From the NCBI RefSeq assembly GCF_021341665.1, contig NZ_JAJTTH010000006.1, positions 434,001-498,000 of the forward strand: a stretch of 64,000 bases of DNA. The letters run 5' to 3'. The stretch's first letter is position 1; each line of letters begins with the position of its first letter. Shown piece by piece: positions 17,206 through 24,940 of this stretch. Source of the DNA: Pseudomonas sp. Au-Pse12. Lineage in GTDB: Bacteria > Pseudomonadota > Gammaproteobacteria > Pseudomonadales > Pseudomonadaceae. Both the position numbers and the translations under genes were made by a program. The notes below the pieces were generated by a model. It was given only the letters and a program-made list of their open reading frames with translations, searched no databases and was not told the DNA's origin.

Positions 17206-17667
17206 ATGCACGACGATCAACACTACCTGCAACGGGCCGTTGAACTGGCCCGGCACAATGTCCAGCAGGGCGGCCGCCCGTTCGGCGCACTGCTGGTGCG
17301 CAACGGCCGGGTGCTGGCCGAAGCGGTGAATGAAATCCACCTCAGCCAGGACCCCACCGCCCACGCCGAAATGCTCGCCATCCGCGCCGCCAGCCGGCAA
17401 CTGGGCCCGCGCCTGGACGACTGCGTGATCTACGCCAGCGGCCAGCCCTGCCCCATGTGCCTGGCCGCCATGTACCTGTGCGGCGTGTCCCGCGCGGTGT
17501 TCGCCGCCAGCAATGAACAGGCGCAACCGTTCGGCCTGTCCACCGCGGCCATTTACCAGCAACTGGGCAAGCCCCTGGAAGCCCAGCGCCTGCCGCTGCT
17601 GCACTTGCCCCAGGCGGCGATGATCGCCCTGTACCAGGATTGGCAGCAGCGCCATGCCGCGAACTGA
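17206..17667 (+). CDS. Cytidine/deoxycytidylate-type nucleoside deaminase
   Basis: 153-aa zinc-dependent deaminase. The catalytic HAE (in TAHAEMLAIRAA) and the zinc-binding PCPMC (in YASGQPCPMCLAAMYL) are intact. Length and the RPFGALLV segment resemble GuaD-type guanine deaminases and related tRNA/nucleobase deaminases; the exact base is not clear. The next gene overlaps it by 14 bp, implying that a nucleobase or cyanate-like compound is imported and processed. Confidence 0.88.
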   Translation: MHDDQHYLQRAVELARHNVQQGGRPFGALLVRNGRVLAEAVNEIHLSQDPTAHAEMLAIRAASRQLGPRLDDCVIYASGQPCPMCLAAMYLCGVSRAVFAASNEQAQPFGLSTAAIYQQLGKPLEAQRLPLLHLPQAAMIALYQDWQQRHAAN

Positions 17668-18859
17668 ATCCACCTTCCGGCGCTGGGCCGGCTGGGCGCT
17701 GCTGGTGTGCCTGGGCCTGAACCTGCGACCGATCCTCAGCTCGGTCAGCCCGCTGCTCAACGAGATCCGTGGCGCCACCGGCATGAGCTTCCAGAGCAGC
17801 GCCTGGCTCACCAGCCTGCCGGTGATCTGCATGGGCCTGGTGGCCTTGCTCGGTGTGCGGATCGAAGCCCGACTCGGCGAACGCCGCGGCGTGTCCCTGG
17901 GTTTGCTGCTGGTACTGCTGGCCTGCCTGGTGCGGCTGTTCTTCGGCCAGGCCACGGCCTTGCTCGCCAGCGCCCTGCTCGGCGGCGCCGGCGTGGCCTT
18001 GATCCAGGCCCTGGTGCCGGCGCTGATCAAGCGCCAGTTCCAACAGCGCGTGGCCCTGGCCATGGGCGTCTACTCGGCCTCGCTGATGGGCGGTGGCGGC
18101 ATCGCCGCGCTGCTCAGCCCGCAAGTGGCCAGCCACTTCGCCCACTGGCAAGTGGGGCTCGGCATCTGGGTGCTGCCGGCCATGGTCGCCCTGCTGCTCT
18201 GGGCCTGCCTGCCCCTGGGCGCCGGCCGCCGCAACGGCAGCCCGGCGCCCATGGCCGGGCTCTGGAGCAACCGCCGCGCCTGGCTGCTGGCGCTGTATTT
18301 CGGCTTGGTGAACTGCGGCTACATGAGCATGGTGGCGTGGCTGCCGGCCTACTACCTGCAGTTGGGTTGGAGTGCTACCCAGAGCGGCTCGCTGCTGGCC
18401 TTCATGACGATTTTCCAAGTCACCGCCGCCCTGCTGATGCCGGCCCTGGCCCAGCGCAGCAGCGACCGCCGCCCACTGCTGGGCATCAGCCTCGCGGCCC
18501 AGGCCGTGGGGTTTCTCGGGCTGGTGCTGTGGCCCTTGCAGAGCCCGCACCTGTGGGTGGCGCTGATCGGCTTCGGCCTGGGAGCGTGCTTTGCCCTGAG
18601 CCTGATCCTCACCCTGGATCACCGTCGCGACCCTCGGGAAGCCGGGCAACTGGCGGCCTTTGTCCAGGGCGTGGGCTTTCTGCTCAACGCCGTCTCACCG
18701 TGGCTGAGCGGCTGGCTGCGGCAAGTCACCGGCAGCTTTGCCAGCGCCTGGTGGGTGCTGATCGTCGGCGTGCTGGCGATGCTGCTGTTGACGCGGATCT
18801 TCAGCCCGGCCAGCTATCAGGCCAGGGTCGCTATCGGCACTGTCGCGCCAGCGACCTGA
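17654..18859 (+). CDS. CynX/NimT-family MFS transporter
   Basis: 401-aa major-facilitator protein with about 12 membrane segments. The opening GWALLVCLGLNLRPILSSVSPLL and the loop RIEARLGERRGVSLGLLL are typical of the CynX/NimT (cyanate/2-nitroimidazole transporter) family. Overlaps the deaminase gene. The substrate is unknown. Terminal, probably last gene of the ankyrin-deaminase-transporter run. Confidence 0.88.
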   Translation: MPRTESTFRRWAGWALLVCLGLNLRPILSSVSPLLNEIRGATGMSFQSSAWLTSLPVICMGLVALLGVRIEARLGERRGVSLGLLLVLLACLVRLFFGQATALLASALLGGAGVALIQALVPALIKRQFQQRVALAMGVYSASLMGGGGIAALLSPQVASHFAHWQVGLGIWVLPAMVALLLWACLPLGAGRRNGSPAPMAGLWSNRRAWLLALYFGLVNCGYMSMVAWLPAYYLQLGWSATQSGSLLAFMTIFQVTAALLMPALAQRSSDRRPLLGISLAAQAVGFLGLVLWPLQSPHLWVALIGFGLGACFALSLILTLDHRRDPREAGQLAAFVQGVGFLLNAVSPWLSGWLRQVTGSFASAWWVLIVGVLAMLLLTRIFSPASYQARVAIGTVAPAT

Positions 18860-18921
18860 GCGCGACCGTCAATCGATGCCGCCTGCGAGGGCTCGCAGGC
18901 GGACAAGCGTCAAGGTACGGA

Positions 18922-19182
18922 TCAGACCTCGATCCGCCACTGCAATGCATCCAGCACATCGCAGCCGTCCTGCAGCAGCAGATGGGCGGCATTGGCCACA
19001 TGGCTCAGGTCTTGATCGGCAACACCCTTGATGCTCAGGCAGTTGAGACTGTGCATCAGATCGCGAGTGGCCTTGATCCGCTGCACAGCGCAGCCATAGA
19101 GATCGGCCGGAGGGGCGGCAGGGTTGAGGTAGAGCACCGGGGTAGAGGTGAGATTGCTTTGTAGCGGGGTGAACTCGGACAT
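18922..19182 (-). CDS. Unrecognised 86-aa Pseudomonas-type small protein
   Basis: Starts MSEFTPLQSNLTSTPVLYLNP with GGAGATG upstream of ATG 19182. No signal peptide or membrane segment. The helical C-terminus (LSHVANAAHLLLQDGCDVLDAL) recalls small Pseudomonas-restricted families such as DUF6124/DUF3077, but I cannot place it firmly. Convergent with the MFS gene. Confidence 0.6.
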   Translation of the reverse strand: MSEFTPLQSNLTSTPVLYLNPAAPPADLYGCAVQRIKATRDLMHSLNCLSIKGVADQDLSHVANAAHLLLQDGCDVLDALQWRIEV

Positions 19183-19553
19183 GGGTACATCTCCATCGGT
19201 TTATGGAGCTGTCACCCGTTGCGGCTAAACAAGAGGGGTGGCAGCTGTACGCGGGTTAGCCGACCGAGCAAACCAATGGAAACCCGGCACACCCGAAGGT
19301 GTCCCGCGCACAGCCGCCATAACAAACGCCAAGCGATAAGCGCTGGGCATTATAGAGGCAGAAATGCGTCCATTCGTTTGTTTTCGACCGGCTAAGATCG
19401 GTCACCGATGCGTCGGTGACAGGCCGGACTATAGGCAGGAGGTCCTGGCGGAACAATCGCCGAAGTATTGCCATTCCCTTCCATCAGCCCCGGCGCCACG
19501 TAGAATCCCTTCGCGACAATCCGCACGCACTCAATCAAGGACACGAAGCACCC
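19183..19553. other. 371-bp spacer, promoter region
   Basis: No gene seen. The only structure I can point to is GTCACCGATGCGTCGGTGAC near 19401-19420, a short hairpin with GTCACCGA/TCGGTGAC arms, in front of the plus-strand gene at 19554. Confidence 0.4.
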
Positions 19554-20030
19554 ATGGACGCCGCAACGATCAGCCGCCTGGTACAGGGCATGGGCCTCAC
19601 CTACGAAGAGCTGGTCGCCCAAGGCGAAAGCATCGAGCGCCCAACGGGCAAGCTCTACGACGAATTCGAATGGCTGACCGTGTTCGTCAAGCCCGGCCTG
19701 GTACTGGACTTCTGTGAGGACAGCCTGGTGCTGGAGAAGGTCATTATCGATGTGCTGCCACTTGAAGAGGGACGCAGGTTCTATACCGGTGAATTGCCGG
19801 CACCCTTCTCACGCACCATGACCCGCGCAGAAATTCGTGCCCTGCTGGGCACGCCCCTGCAATCGGAGGAACGCAGGCCATCTGCGGATGGGCAACGCAT
19901 GCTCAACGCCTGGGAGAGCTACCGCTTACCCACCAGCCTCCATCCCAAGGCCCGGGTCGGCTTCAGCTACAGCGCCGATATGCGGATCAAAAATCTGACA
20001 TTCACCTTGCTCGAACCGATACGCGACTGA
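19554..20030 (+). CDS. Orphan small protein, DUF6392-like (possible immunity family)
   Basis: 158 aa, starting MDAATISRLVQGMGLTYEELVAQG. The opening and the mid-section PAPFSRTMTRAEIRALLG recall DUF6392 proteins of Pseudomonas, which are often encoded next to bacteriocin or polymorphic toxins; this is from memory and not certain. No toxin gene is adjacent. ATG 19554 was chosen because upstream in-frame sequence is basic and low-complexity. Lower-GC and patchy surroundings fit an accessory locus. Confidence 0.6.
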   Translation: MDAATISRLVQGMGLTYEELVAQGESIERPTGKLYDEFEWLTVFVKPGLVLDFCEDSLVLEKVIIDVLPLEEGRRFYTGELPAPFSRTMTRAEIRALLGTPLQSEERRPSADGQRMLNAWESYRLPTSLHPKARVGFSYSADMRIKNLTFTLLEPIRD

Positions 20031-20273
20031 CCCGGCTCTGGCTTTTCGTAGGAGCAGCCGCAGGCTGCGCCCACGTTTGACCTGATACATCGCGGATGTC
20101 TGGCCGTCCGCCCTGTCGGAGTGCCGCCCACCCCGTTCGCAGCCTTGCGCAGCTCCAGGGAGTACGCCCACCCCGTCTTCAGGCCGGCAGGCCGGCCGCC
20201 GTCAGATTTTGATCTTGATCTGTCTGTTGATCTGCCCGCCCCCTTAGACACGATGGCCGAACGCAGGCATTGA

Positions 20274-20556
20274 GCCGTGGGTAACCCGGCAGGACGCCGG
20301 GTTAGCCGCCCCAGGCCATGGATGGCCTGTGGCGGCGGCCCACGGATCAATGCCGGAGAGAGGGCACGCCTCGCTATGCGAGGCGCCGAGTGGAGGGGCA
20401 AAGCCCTTTGGTTACTTTGGGGCCCCAAAGTGACTCGCCGTAAGGGCGAAACCGCCAGCCACCACACCCGCAGCAACGGATATGTACACCCATAACACCA
20501 CAACCTCAGGTTTTACGGCCGCTGCGCGCCCGAGCGGGAGCAAGCTCCCTCGCCAC
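20274..20556. repeat. Pseudomonas structured intergenic repeat (full-length copy)
   Basis: The stretch holds a chain of hairpins: AACCCGGC/GCCGGGTT near 20283-20303, CGCCTCG/CGAGGCG near 20368-20387 and the palindrome ACTTTGGGGCCCCAAAGT near 20434-20451. It ends in a REP unit (20533-20556). I recognise the GCCCTTTGGTTACTTTGGGG wording as a very common intergenic repeat of fluorescent pseudomonads; the spurious reading frame in it is often annotated as a protein. The rest of 20031-20665 shows further REP-like pieces (near 20050) and no gene. Confidence 0.75.
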
Positions 20557-20665
20557 CGTCAAAGGCTCAAGAGAATCGCGGCATGGGCTCTTCGCAGAAG
20601 CTACCGAAAGCCCCAGACGGGCTAGACGGCACTCCGCCGCAACGCACGGCCCGGCAACCAAGGCA

Positions 20666-21862
20666 CTAGCCAAAGGTTTTCATAAACGGCTCGGCACATT
20701 GCCGGATCGCCGCAACAACATGCGGTGCCCGTTCGCCCCATTCGGCCGATCGGCTCAACACCCGCTCCAGTGCTGCCAACTGCCCGCGAATAACCTCTTG
20801 CGGACAAGCCACATCACAGACCCTGGCGAACTCCAGCAACCCCTGCCGCGAGGCAAACAGGGACTTGTTGCCCAGCAGATCCAGGGCCAGCACGTCCTGC
20901 GGGATATACGCCGTGGTGTTGACAATGTCGTAGGCCGGCGCCAGCCGCGCATCGCGCTGGCCAGGGTCGGAATACAGCAGCCCGAAGTTCTTCAGGTGGG
21001 CATCGCCATTCCCCACAATGCAACTCAGGCTGACCATGGCAAACAACTGCGCCAGTGAACCCGGCACCTGCTCAGGCGGGCAGAACAGGCGAACGGCCTT
21101 GGCAATGGCCGAATAGCTCTTGCTGTATTTCTGCTCCGCACCCAGCCCCATCAACGCCGCCATGTCTTCAAACCCCAGGCAACCGAGCTGCTCGTCCCGG
21201 TCGAAGCGGCGCATGACGAACAGTTTGGCGTTATCGGACAGATAGAACTCGGGCACCGCCATCCCCGCCTCCCTGGCCACCGACATGCACAGGAATTCAT
21301 TGATCGCCAACCCCGGAAACTCATCCCGGCCGCTCTTGATAATCAGTTCGCAGGTGTTCGAGGTAAAACGCCGCGCCCCAGCATCAGGCCGCTCCGGCAC
21401 CATGACCTTGGGCTGCACGCCAGATATCCCGGCACGCAGGATGTAGCGGTCCACCAGGTCGGCAAAAATGTCCTCGGCGCCATCCCACGCGAGGATTTCC
21501 TGCAGTTTTTCCCCAGGAAACTGCTGTCGCTGCAACAGCCCATCGACTTCGGGCGAGCTCACCGCGACCCGCCCGATCGGCGCGCTGCTGCCGGACAGCG
21601 CCAGCAGCAACATCGGGTCAACCTTCACCACCTTGGCCAGACGGTTGCGCAGTTGCTCCAGCACATAGCCTTCGGGCAGGTTCATCTGAAAGATCGGGTG
21701 CAACTCCCGATAACGGTATTCATCCAGCCGCACGGGCATCAGCAGACTGATTGCCACCTGTGCCCGAGCATCATCGTGATAGCGAAACAGATAATCGCCA
21801 GCACCACGGTGGATTTTCCCGCTCTCACCGGCCGGGGTGGCTACCTGCAGCACCGTGGCCAT
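20666..21862 (-). CDS. hipA: HipA-family serine/threonine kinase toxin
   Basis: 398-aa HipA-like protein. The N-terminal HipA_N-type region has FQMNLPEGYVLEQLRNRLAKVV. The ATP-binding loop segment is GISGVQPKVMV at about residues 145-155. The catalytic loop is NGDAHLKNFGLLY near residue 285, and the metal-binding Asp is in LAPAYDIVNTTAY. HipA phosphorylates glutamyl-tRNA synthetase in E. coli. ATG 21862 shares one base with the upstream hipB stop (TGATG). Flanked outside by 79-bp direct repeats. Related to, but clearly diverged from, the second HipA at 44315-45535. Confidence 0.88.
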   Translation of the reverse strand: MATVLQVATPAGESGKIHRGAGDYLFRYHDDARAQVAISLLMPVRLDEYRYRELHPIFQMNLPEGYVLEQLRNRLAKVVKVDPMLLLALSGSSAPIGRVAVSSPEVDGLLQRQQFPGEKLQEILAWDGAEDIFADLVDRYILRAGISGVQPKVMVPERPDAGARRFTSNTCELIIKSGRDEFPGLAINEFLCMSVAREAGMAVPEFYLSDNAKLFVMRRFDRDEQLGCLGFEDMAALMGLGAEQKYSKSYSAIAKAVRLFCPPEQVPGSLAQLFAMVSLSCIVGNGDAHLKNFGLLYSDPGQRDARLAPAYDIVNTTAYIPQDVLALDLLGNKSLFASRQGLLEFARVCDVACPQEVIRGQLAALERVLSRSAEWGERAPHVVAAIRQCAEPFMKTFG

Positions 21863-22113
21863 CAGTCGAACACTCCCTGGATCTCGTCCAATGTGGGCAT
21901 CGCGGCAGGCACCAGGGTGAATTCACAGTCCAGGGCTCCCAGCACCCGCGCATAGGCCGCCATGCCCACCGACAAGTCGCCCCGCTCGATGGCGATGACC
22001 TTCTGCCGGGTCACGCCGGCCAAGGCGGCCAGGCTGGCTTGGGTCAGGCCACGATGCAGGCGGCGCTGGCGAACCTGCTCGCCAAGGCGCACGGTGATCA
22101 GAAAGTAGTCCAT
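21862..22113 (-). CDS. hipB: HipB-like antitoxin, Xre-family repressor
   Basis: 83 aa from ATG 22113 (MDYFLITVRLGEQVRQRR). A helix-turn-helix LTQASLAALAGVTRQKVIAIERG occupies about residues 24-46, followed by the ALDCEFTLVP strand typical of HipB. An upstream ATG (22161) is in frame, but it would place the operator repeats inside the gene, so the shorter form was chosen. It represses its own promoter in known systems and neutralises HipA. Confidence 0.85.
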   Translation of the reverse strand: MDYFLITVRLGEQVRQRRLHRGLTQASLAALAGVTRQKVIAIERGDLSVGMAAYARVLGALDCEFTLVPAAMPTLDEIQGVFD

Positions 22114-22118
22114 GTTCC

Positions 22119-22154
22119 GTATACGCAACAAAATTGATTTAATGTAACGTATAC
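22119..22154. promoter_or_regulatory. hipBA operator: two CGTATAC direct repeats
   Basis: CGTATACGCAACA at 22118-22130 and CGTATACCTAACA at 22148-22160 are direct repeats 30 bp apart (about three turns), each around a GTATAC palindrome. They sit immediately upstream of the hipB ATG. Assignment to HipB is inference by position. Confidence 0.6.
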
Positions 22155-22228
22155 CTAACATGGCGAAAAATCAAAGGGACGCTGTGGGGGCTCACACTCC
22201 GTGGCGGCGGGTGAAAGGCTTCGATAGT

Positions 22229-22307
22229 GGATATGTACTCCCTGACTGTCGCAAGCACAGGTTTTACGGCCGCTACGCGCCCGAGCGGGAGCAAGCTCCC
22301 TCGCCAC
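22229..22307. repeat. Direct-repeat copy flanking hipBA (3' part of the structured repeat)
   Basis: Aligns without gaps to 20478-20556. GGATATGTAC is shared, then 19 divergent bases, then a 50-bp segment ending in the REP unit AGCGGGAGCAAGCTCCCTCG with one mismatch. Same orientation as the left copy. Confidence 0.8.
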
Positions 22308-22418
22308 ATCATCATTCCAGGCTATAGCCCCAAGGCATTCACAGAGAAATAAATTATTGTAATTCGATAATTTTTTATCAATAATTCGCCACCCCCAAAG
22401 TTTTGCAAGGAATAACGC

Positions 22419-22997
22419 ATGCACTCCCAAATCAACGGATCGGCCCAATACCGCTTACGACGGGTCGGCCTGCTGGCCGCGGTCCTGGCCTGGGTCATGG
22501 GTGTAGTCGAGGTCGGTGGCAATGCCGGAATGTGGATCTACAACAAGGACCAGGTGCTCGGCGCGCTGCTCAGCGTCTTCGCCGAACACTCGCCCCGCCT
22601 ACTGGAAGCCGATTTCAAGCTGTCGTCCGCAAGCTTCACCCTGCTGGTGATCCTCGACTTCCTGCCCCTGCTGCTGTCGAGCTTCGCCCTGTACCTGACC
22701 GGTGTGTTCTTCCTGCGCCTGTCGCGCGGCGAAACCTGGAGCGATCGCAACATCCGCATCCTCTGGCGCGTGGGCATGCTGTGGATCGTCGCCCCGGCCA
22801 CGTTCCCGATGATGGAAACCCTGCAAGGCCTGGCCCTGTCCATCGACCTGCCGCCCGGCCAGCGCATCCTGCAGATTTCCGCGGGCTTCTCGTCCTACGC
22901 CGCCTATGAGGTGGTCAAAGGAATCTTGCTCTGCTCGTTTTCCATTATCATGCGCGACGCCAAAGTCCTCAGTGATGAGCACAGTCACTACATATAG
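22419..22997 (+). CDS. DUF2975 family membrane protein
   Basis: 192 aa with four hydrophobic segments: near residues 17-38 (LLAAVLAWVMGVVEVGG), 75-97 (LLVILDFLPLLLSSFALYLTGV), 112-130 and 155-175. The cytoplasmic loop LSRGETWSDRNIRILWRVG is typical of DUF2975. AAGGAA precedes ATG 22419. Paired with the tiny Xre regulator 9 bp downstream, an arrangement also seen in B. subtilis (yoaS-yozG). Function unknown. An AT-rich promoter lies at 22330-22400. Confidence 0.82.
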   Translation: MHSQINGSAQYRLRRVGLLAAVLAWVMGVVEVGGNAGMWIYNKDQVLGALLSVFAEHSPRLLEADFKLSSASFTLLVILDFLPLLLSSFALYLTGVFFLRLSRGETWSDRNIRILWRVGMLWIVAPATFPMMETLQGLALSIDLPPGQRILQISAGFSSYAAYEVVKGILLCSFSIIMRDAKVLSDEHSHYI

Positions 22998-23006
22998 AAC
23001 AATGAG

Positions 23007-23222
23007 ATGACCATTATCGTTCGGCTTGACGTTGTCATGGCTAAAAACAAGATTCGCTCCAAAGAGCTGGCCGCCATCCTGGGCATTACCGAGGCGAATC
23101 TGTCGTTGCTGAAAAATGGCAAGGTCAAGGGGATGAAAATCGAGACCCTGGACAAACTCTGCGCTGCACTCGACTGCCAACCCGGCGACCTGCTGGAGTA
23201 TCAGGCCAGCGAGCCTGCGTAA
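23007..23222 (+). CDS. YozG-like Xre-family small regulator
   Basis: 71 aa. The strand MTIIVRLDVVMAKNKIRSKELAAILG is followed by a helix-turn-helix (ITEANLSLLKNGKVKGMKIETLDKLCAAL) and the ending CQPGDLLEY, a hallmark of this family. Homologues keep the MTIIVRLDV start, which supports ATG 23007 despite a weak ribosome site. It probably controls the DUF2975 gene it follows. Confidence 0.85.
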   Translation: MTIIVRLDVVMAKNKIRSKELAAILGITEANLSLLKNGKVKGMKIETLDKLCAALDCQPGDLLEYQASEPA

Positions 23223-23297
23223 CCCCCCGCGTTTGTTCGAACCGAGTCTCGATCGTTAAAGCCTTATCCATTCCTCACGTTGCACATTGGCTTATTC

Positions 23298-23969
23298 ATG
23301 ACTCGCTACCTGCTCTGCCCGCTGTTTCTGTTCGTCCTGCTTTTGACCGGCTGCGCCAACAAACTGGAAGTGGCGATCGCCGCCACCCCCGCTCCGGACT
23401 ACTATTTCGACCCCCAGGCCCCGGTGCTGGTGACCGTCAACGGTGCCAACGATGCCCACGGCCTGAACGCCAGCTACTACCTGCGCGACATGGTCGCCGC
23501 CCTGCACGGCATGGGCTTCAAGCAGGTCTATACCGATGCGGCGCTGCCCAAGAACCACCCGCCGTTCCGTATGAATTTCACCCTCGACGTGGGCAGCGAA
23601 AAGGTCAGCTACCGCTACACCGCCACCGACTACGGCCAGGTGCCCAGCAGCACCAAGACGGTGTGCAAGCAGAGCACCAAGAAGGACAAGAACCTGGTGT
23701 GCAACAGCACCCCGACCACCACCTGGGGGCCGGTGGGTTCCTCGGAGCGCACCGGCTACACCACCCTCAGCACCTTCAACATCAAGGCCAAGGACGAACA
23801 GAGCCGGCGCACGGTGTTCCTGCTGCGGGCCTCGTCCTACAACGATGATTGCCAGGACGCCAAGGTCGAGGATTTCCTGGTGCAGGAAAGCCTGGACAAC
23901 CTGGACTTTCGCAACCGCGTACAACGCAAATACAGCGTCACCCTGCCTGAAGGCCACAGCTGCAAATAA
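23298..23969 (+). CDS. Unrecognised lipoprotein
   Basis: 223 aa. Lipoprotein signal MTRYLLCPLFLFVLLLTGC with Cys19 as the predicted modified residue. The body is beta-rich with four further Cys (two at TKTVCKQ and LVCNST, two at NDDCQD and GHSCK) that could form disulfides. No family recognised with confidence; DUF4136-like is possible. ATG 23298 is chosen over an upstream TTG because it begins the signal. Confidence 0.7.
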   Translation: MTRYLLCPLFLFVLLLTGCANKLEVAIAATPAPDYYFDPQAPVLVTVNGANDAHGLNASYYLRDMVAALHGMGFKQVYTDAALPKNHPPFRMNFTLDVGSEKVSYRYTATDYGQVPSSTKTVCKQSTKKDKNLVCNSTPTTTWGPVGSSERTGYTTLSTFNIKAKDEQSRRTVFLLRASSYNDDCQDAKVEDFLVQESLDNLDFRNRVQRKYSVTLPEGHSCK

Positions 23970-24071
23970 GCGCCTACCGCGCACCGGGTGACACGCCTAC
24001 AATCGCCCCTCGCCGCCCGCCCGATCCTCCATCGCGCGGGCGTCCCCTCAACGACAAGGCGCAGGTCGAAC

Positions 24072-24500
24072 ATGGCCATGGACTGGAATGCCTGGGAAAT
24101 AGAACCCGGATCGGCGGTGGACGAACAACTGATCGCCCAGGTGCAGCAACGCCTCGGCGTCGAGTTCCCGGCGCTGTACCTGGAGCTGGTGCAATACGCC
24201 GAAGCCGCCACCCCGGGGATCGGCACCTTCCCCTATGGCAACGACTACACCTGCATCAGCGAGTTCTTCGAGTTCGGCCTGAGCAACCAGCCCTGGACCC
24301 TGCTCTGGTACGCCAGCCCTGGCCGCGTGCCGGGGCTCGCCGCAGGCTGCCTGCCGATCGCCCGGGATGCCGGTGGCCTGCTGATCTGCCTGGACTTCAA
24401 CAGCCCGGGCGTGGCGGTGGAAGTCTTCGATCCCGACAGTGTCAGCCGCTACCCGGTAGCCCCCGACTTCAAGGCCTTTGTCGAACGGTGGCAGCCATGA
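24072..24500 (+). CDS. SMI1/KNR4 (SUKH)-like protein
   Basis: 142 aa. EIEPGSAVDEQLIAQVQQR, then LGVEFPALYLELVQYAEA, matches the N-terminal helix pattern of SUKH proteins. The middle (FEFGLSNQPWTLLWYASPGRVPGLAAGCLPIARDAGGLLICLDFN) gives the typical acidic-aromatic fold ending. The known role of this fold in bacteria is mainly immunity to contact-dependent or polymorphic toxins. Overlaps the next gene by ATGA. No toxin gene is seen next to it, so the role is open. Confidence 0.7.
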   Translation: MAMDWNAWEIEPGSAVDEQLIAQVQQRLGVEFPALYLELVQYAEAATPGIGTFPYGNDYTCISEFFEFGLSNQPWTLLWYASPGRVPGLAAGCLPIARDAGGLLICLDFNSPGVAVEVFDPDSVSRYPVAPDFKAFVERWQP

Positions 24501-24838
24501 GCGCACCGCAGAAATGGATAGTGGTGCCCACCAGCAAGGCCGCCATGCAGCGCCTGGATCTGGACCAGTGCCTGCCAGGCGACCTGGAGGAACTGGCCCT
24601 GTCCCCGGAGCAGTGGGCGGCCCTGTCCGGCAGCGACCTGCTGCCCAGCTTGAACCGTGCCCTGGGCACCCTGATCGACGACTACGAAGACGCCTCGATC
24701 CAGGGCCAGGCCGCCCTGGCCACAGCCCTGTCGATCCTCACCCGGGCCGCACCCGCGCATGACGGACTTATCCACAAGCTGATCGCCCTGAATCGACTGG
24801 CTCTGGAGCGGGACACTGGCCTGTTCTTCTACTTCTGA
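24497..24838 (+). CDS. Unrecognised 113-aa protein, coupled to the SUKH-like gene
   Basis: Starts MSAPQKWIVVPTSKAAMQRL at ATG 24497, overlapping the stop of the preceding gene. Soluble, acidic, mostly helical by eye (LPSLNRALGTLIDDYEDASI). No family recognised. Translational coupling implies joint function with the SUKH-like protein. Confidence 0.65.
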   Translation: MSAPQKWIVVPTSKAAMQRLDLDQCLPGDLEELALSPEQWAALSGSDLLPSLNRALGTLIDDYEDASIQGQAALATALSILTRAAPAHDGLIHKLIALNRLALERDTGLFFYF

Positions 24839-24871
24839 GGCCCGGCCCAGAGCAACTCCCGCACCTCATGT

Positions 24872-24895
24872 GTGGCGAGGGAGCTTGCTCCCGCT
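24872..24895. repeat. REP unit GTGGCGAGGGAGCTTGCTCC
   Basis: Single REP unit between convergent genes; the same unit occurs inverted at 20533-20556, 22284-22307 and 33611-33633 and directly at 33489-33512. Confidence 0.85.
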
Positions 24896-24940
24896 GGGGC
24901 GCCAACCCGACCTAACCGGAGCCGCAACACGGCCTGAAGC

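Noticed and set aside
20277..20495. 72-codon frame starting MGNPAGRRVSRPRPW
   Set aside because: It lies in a structured intergenic repeat of pseudomonads, a known source of false protein predictions.
20031..20665. CRISPR array among the intergenic repeats
   Set aside because: Repeats are few, irregularly spaced, inverted and of REP type; no regular spacer pattern or cas gene.
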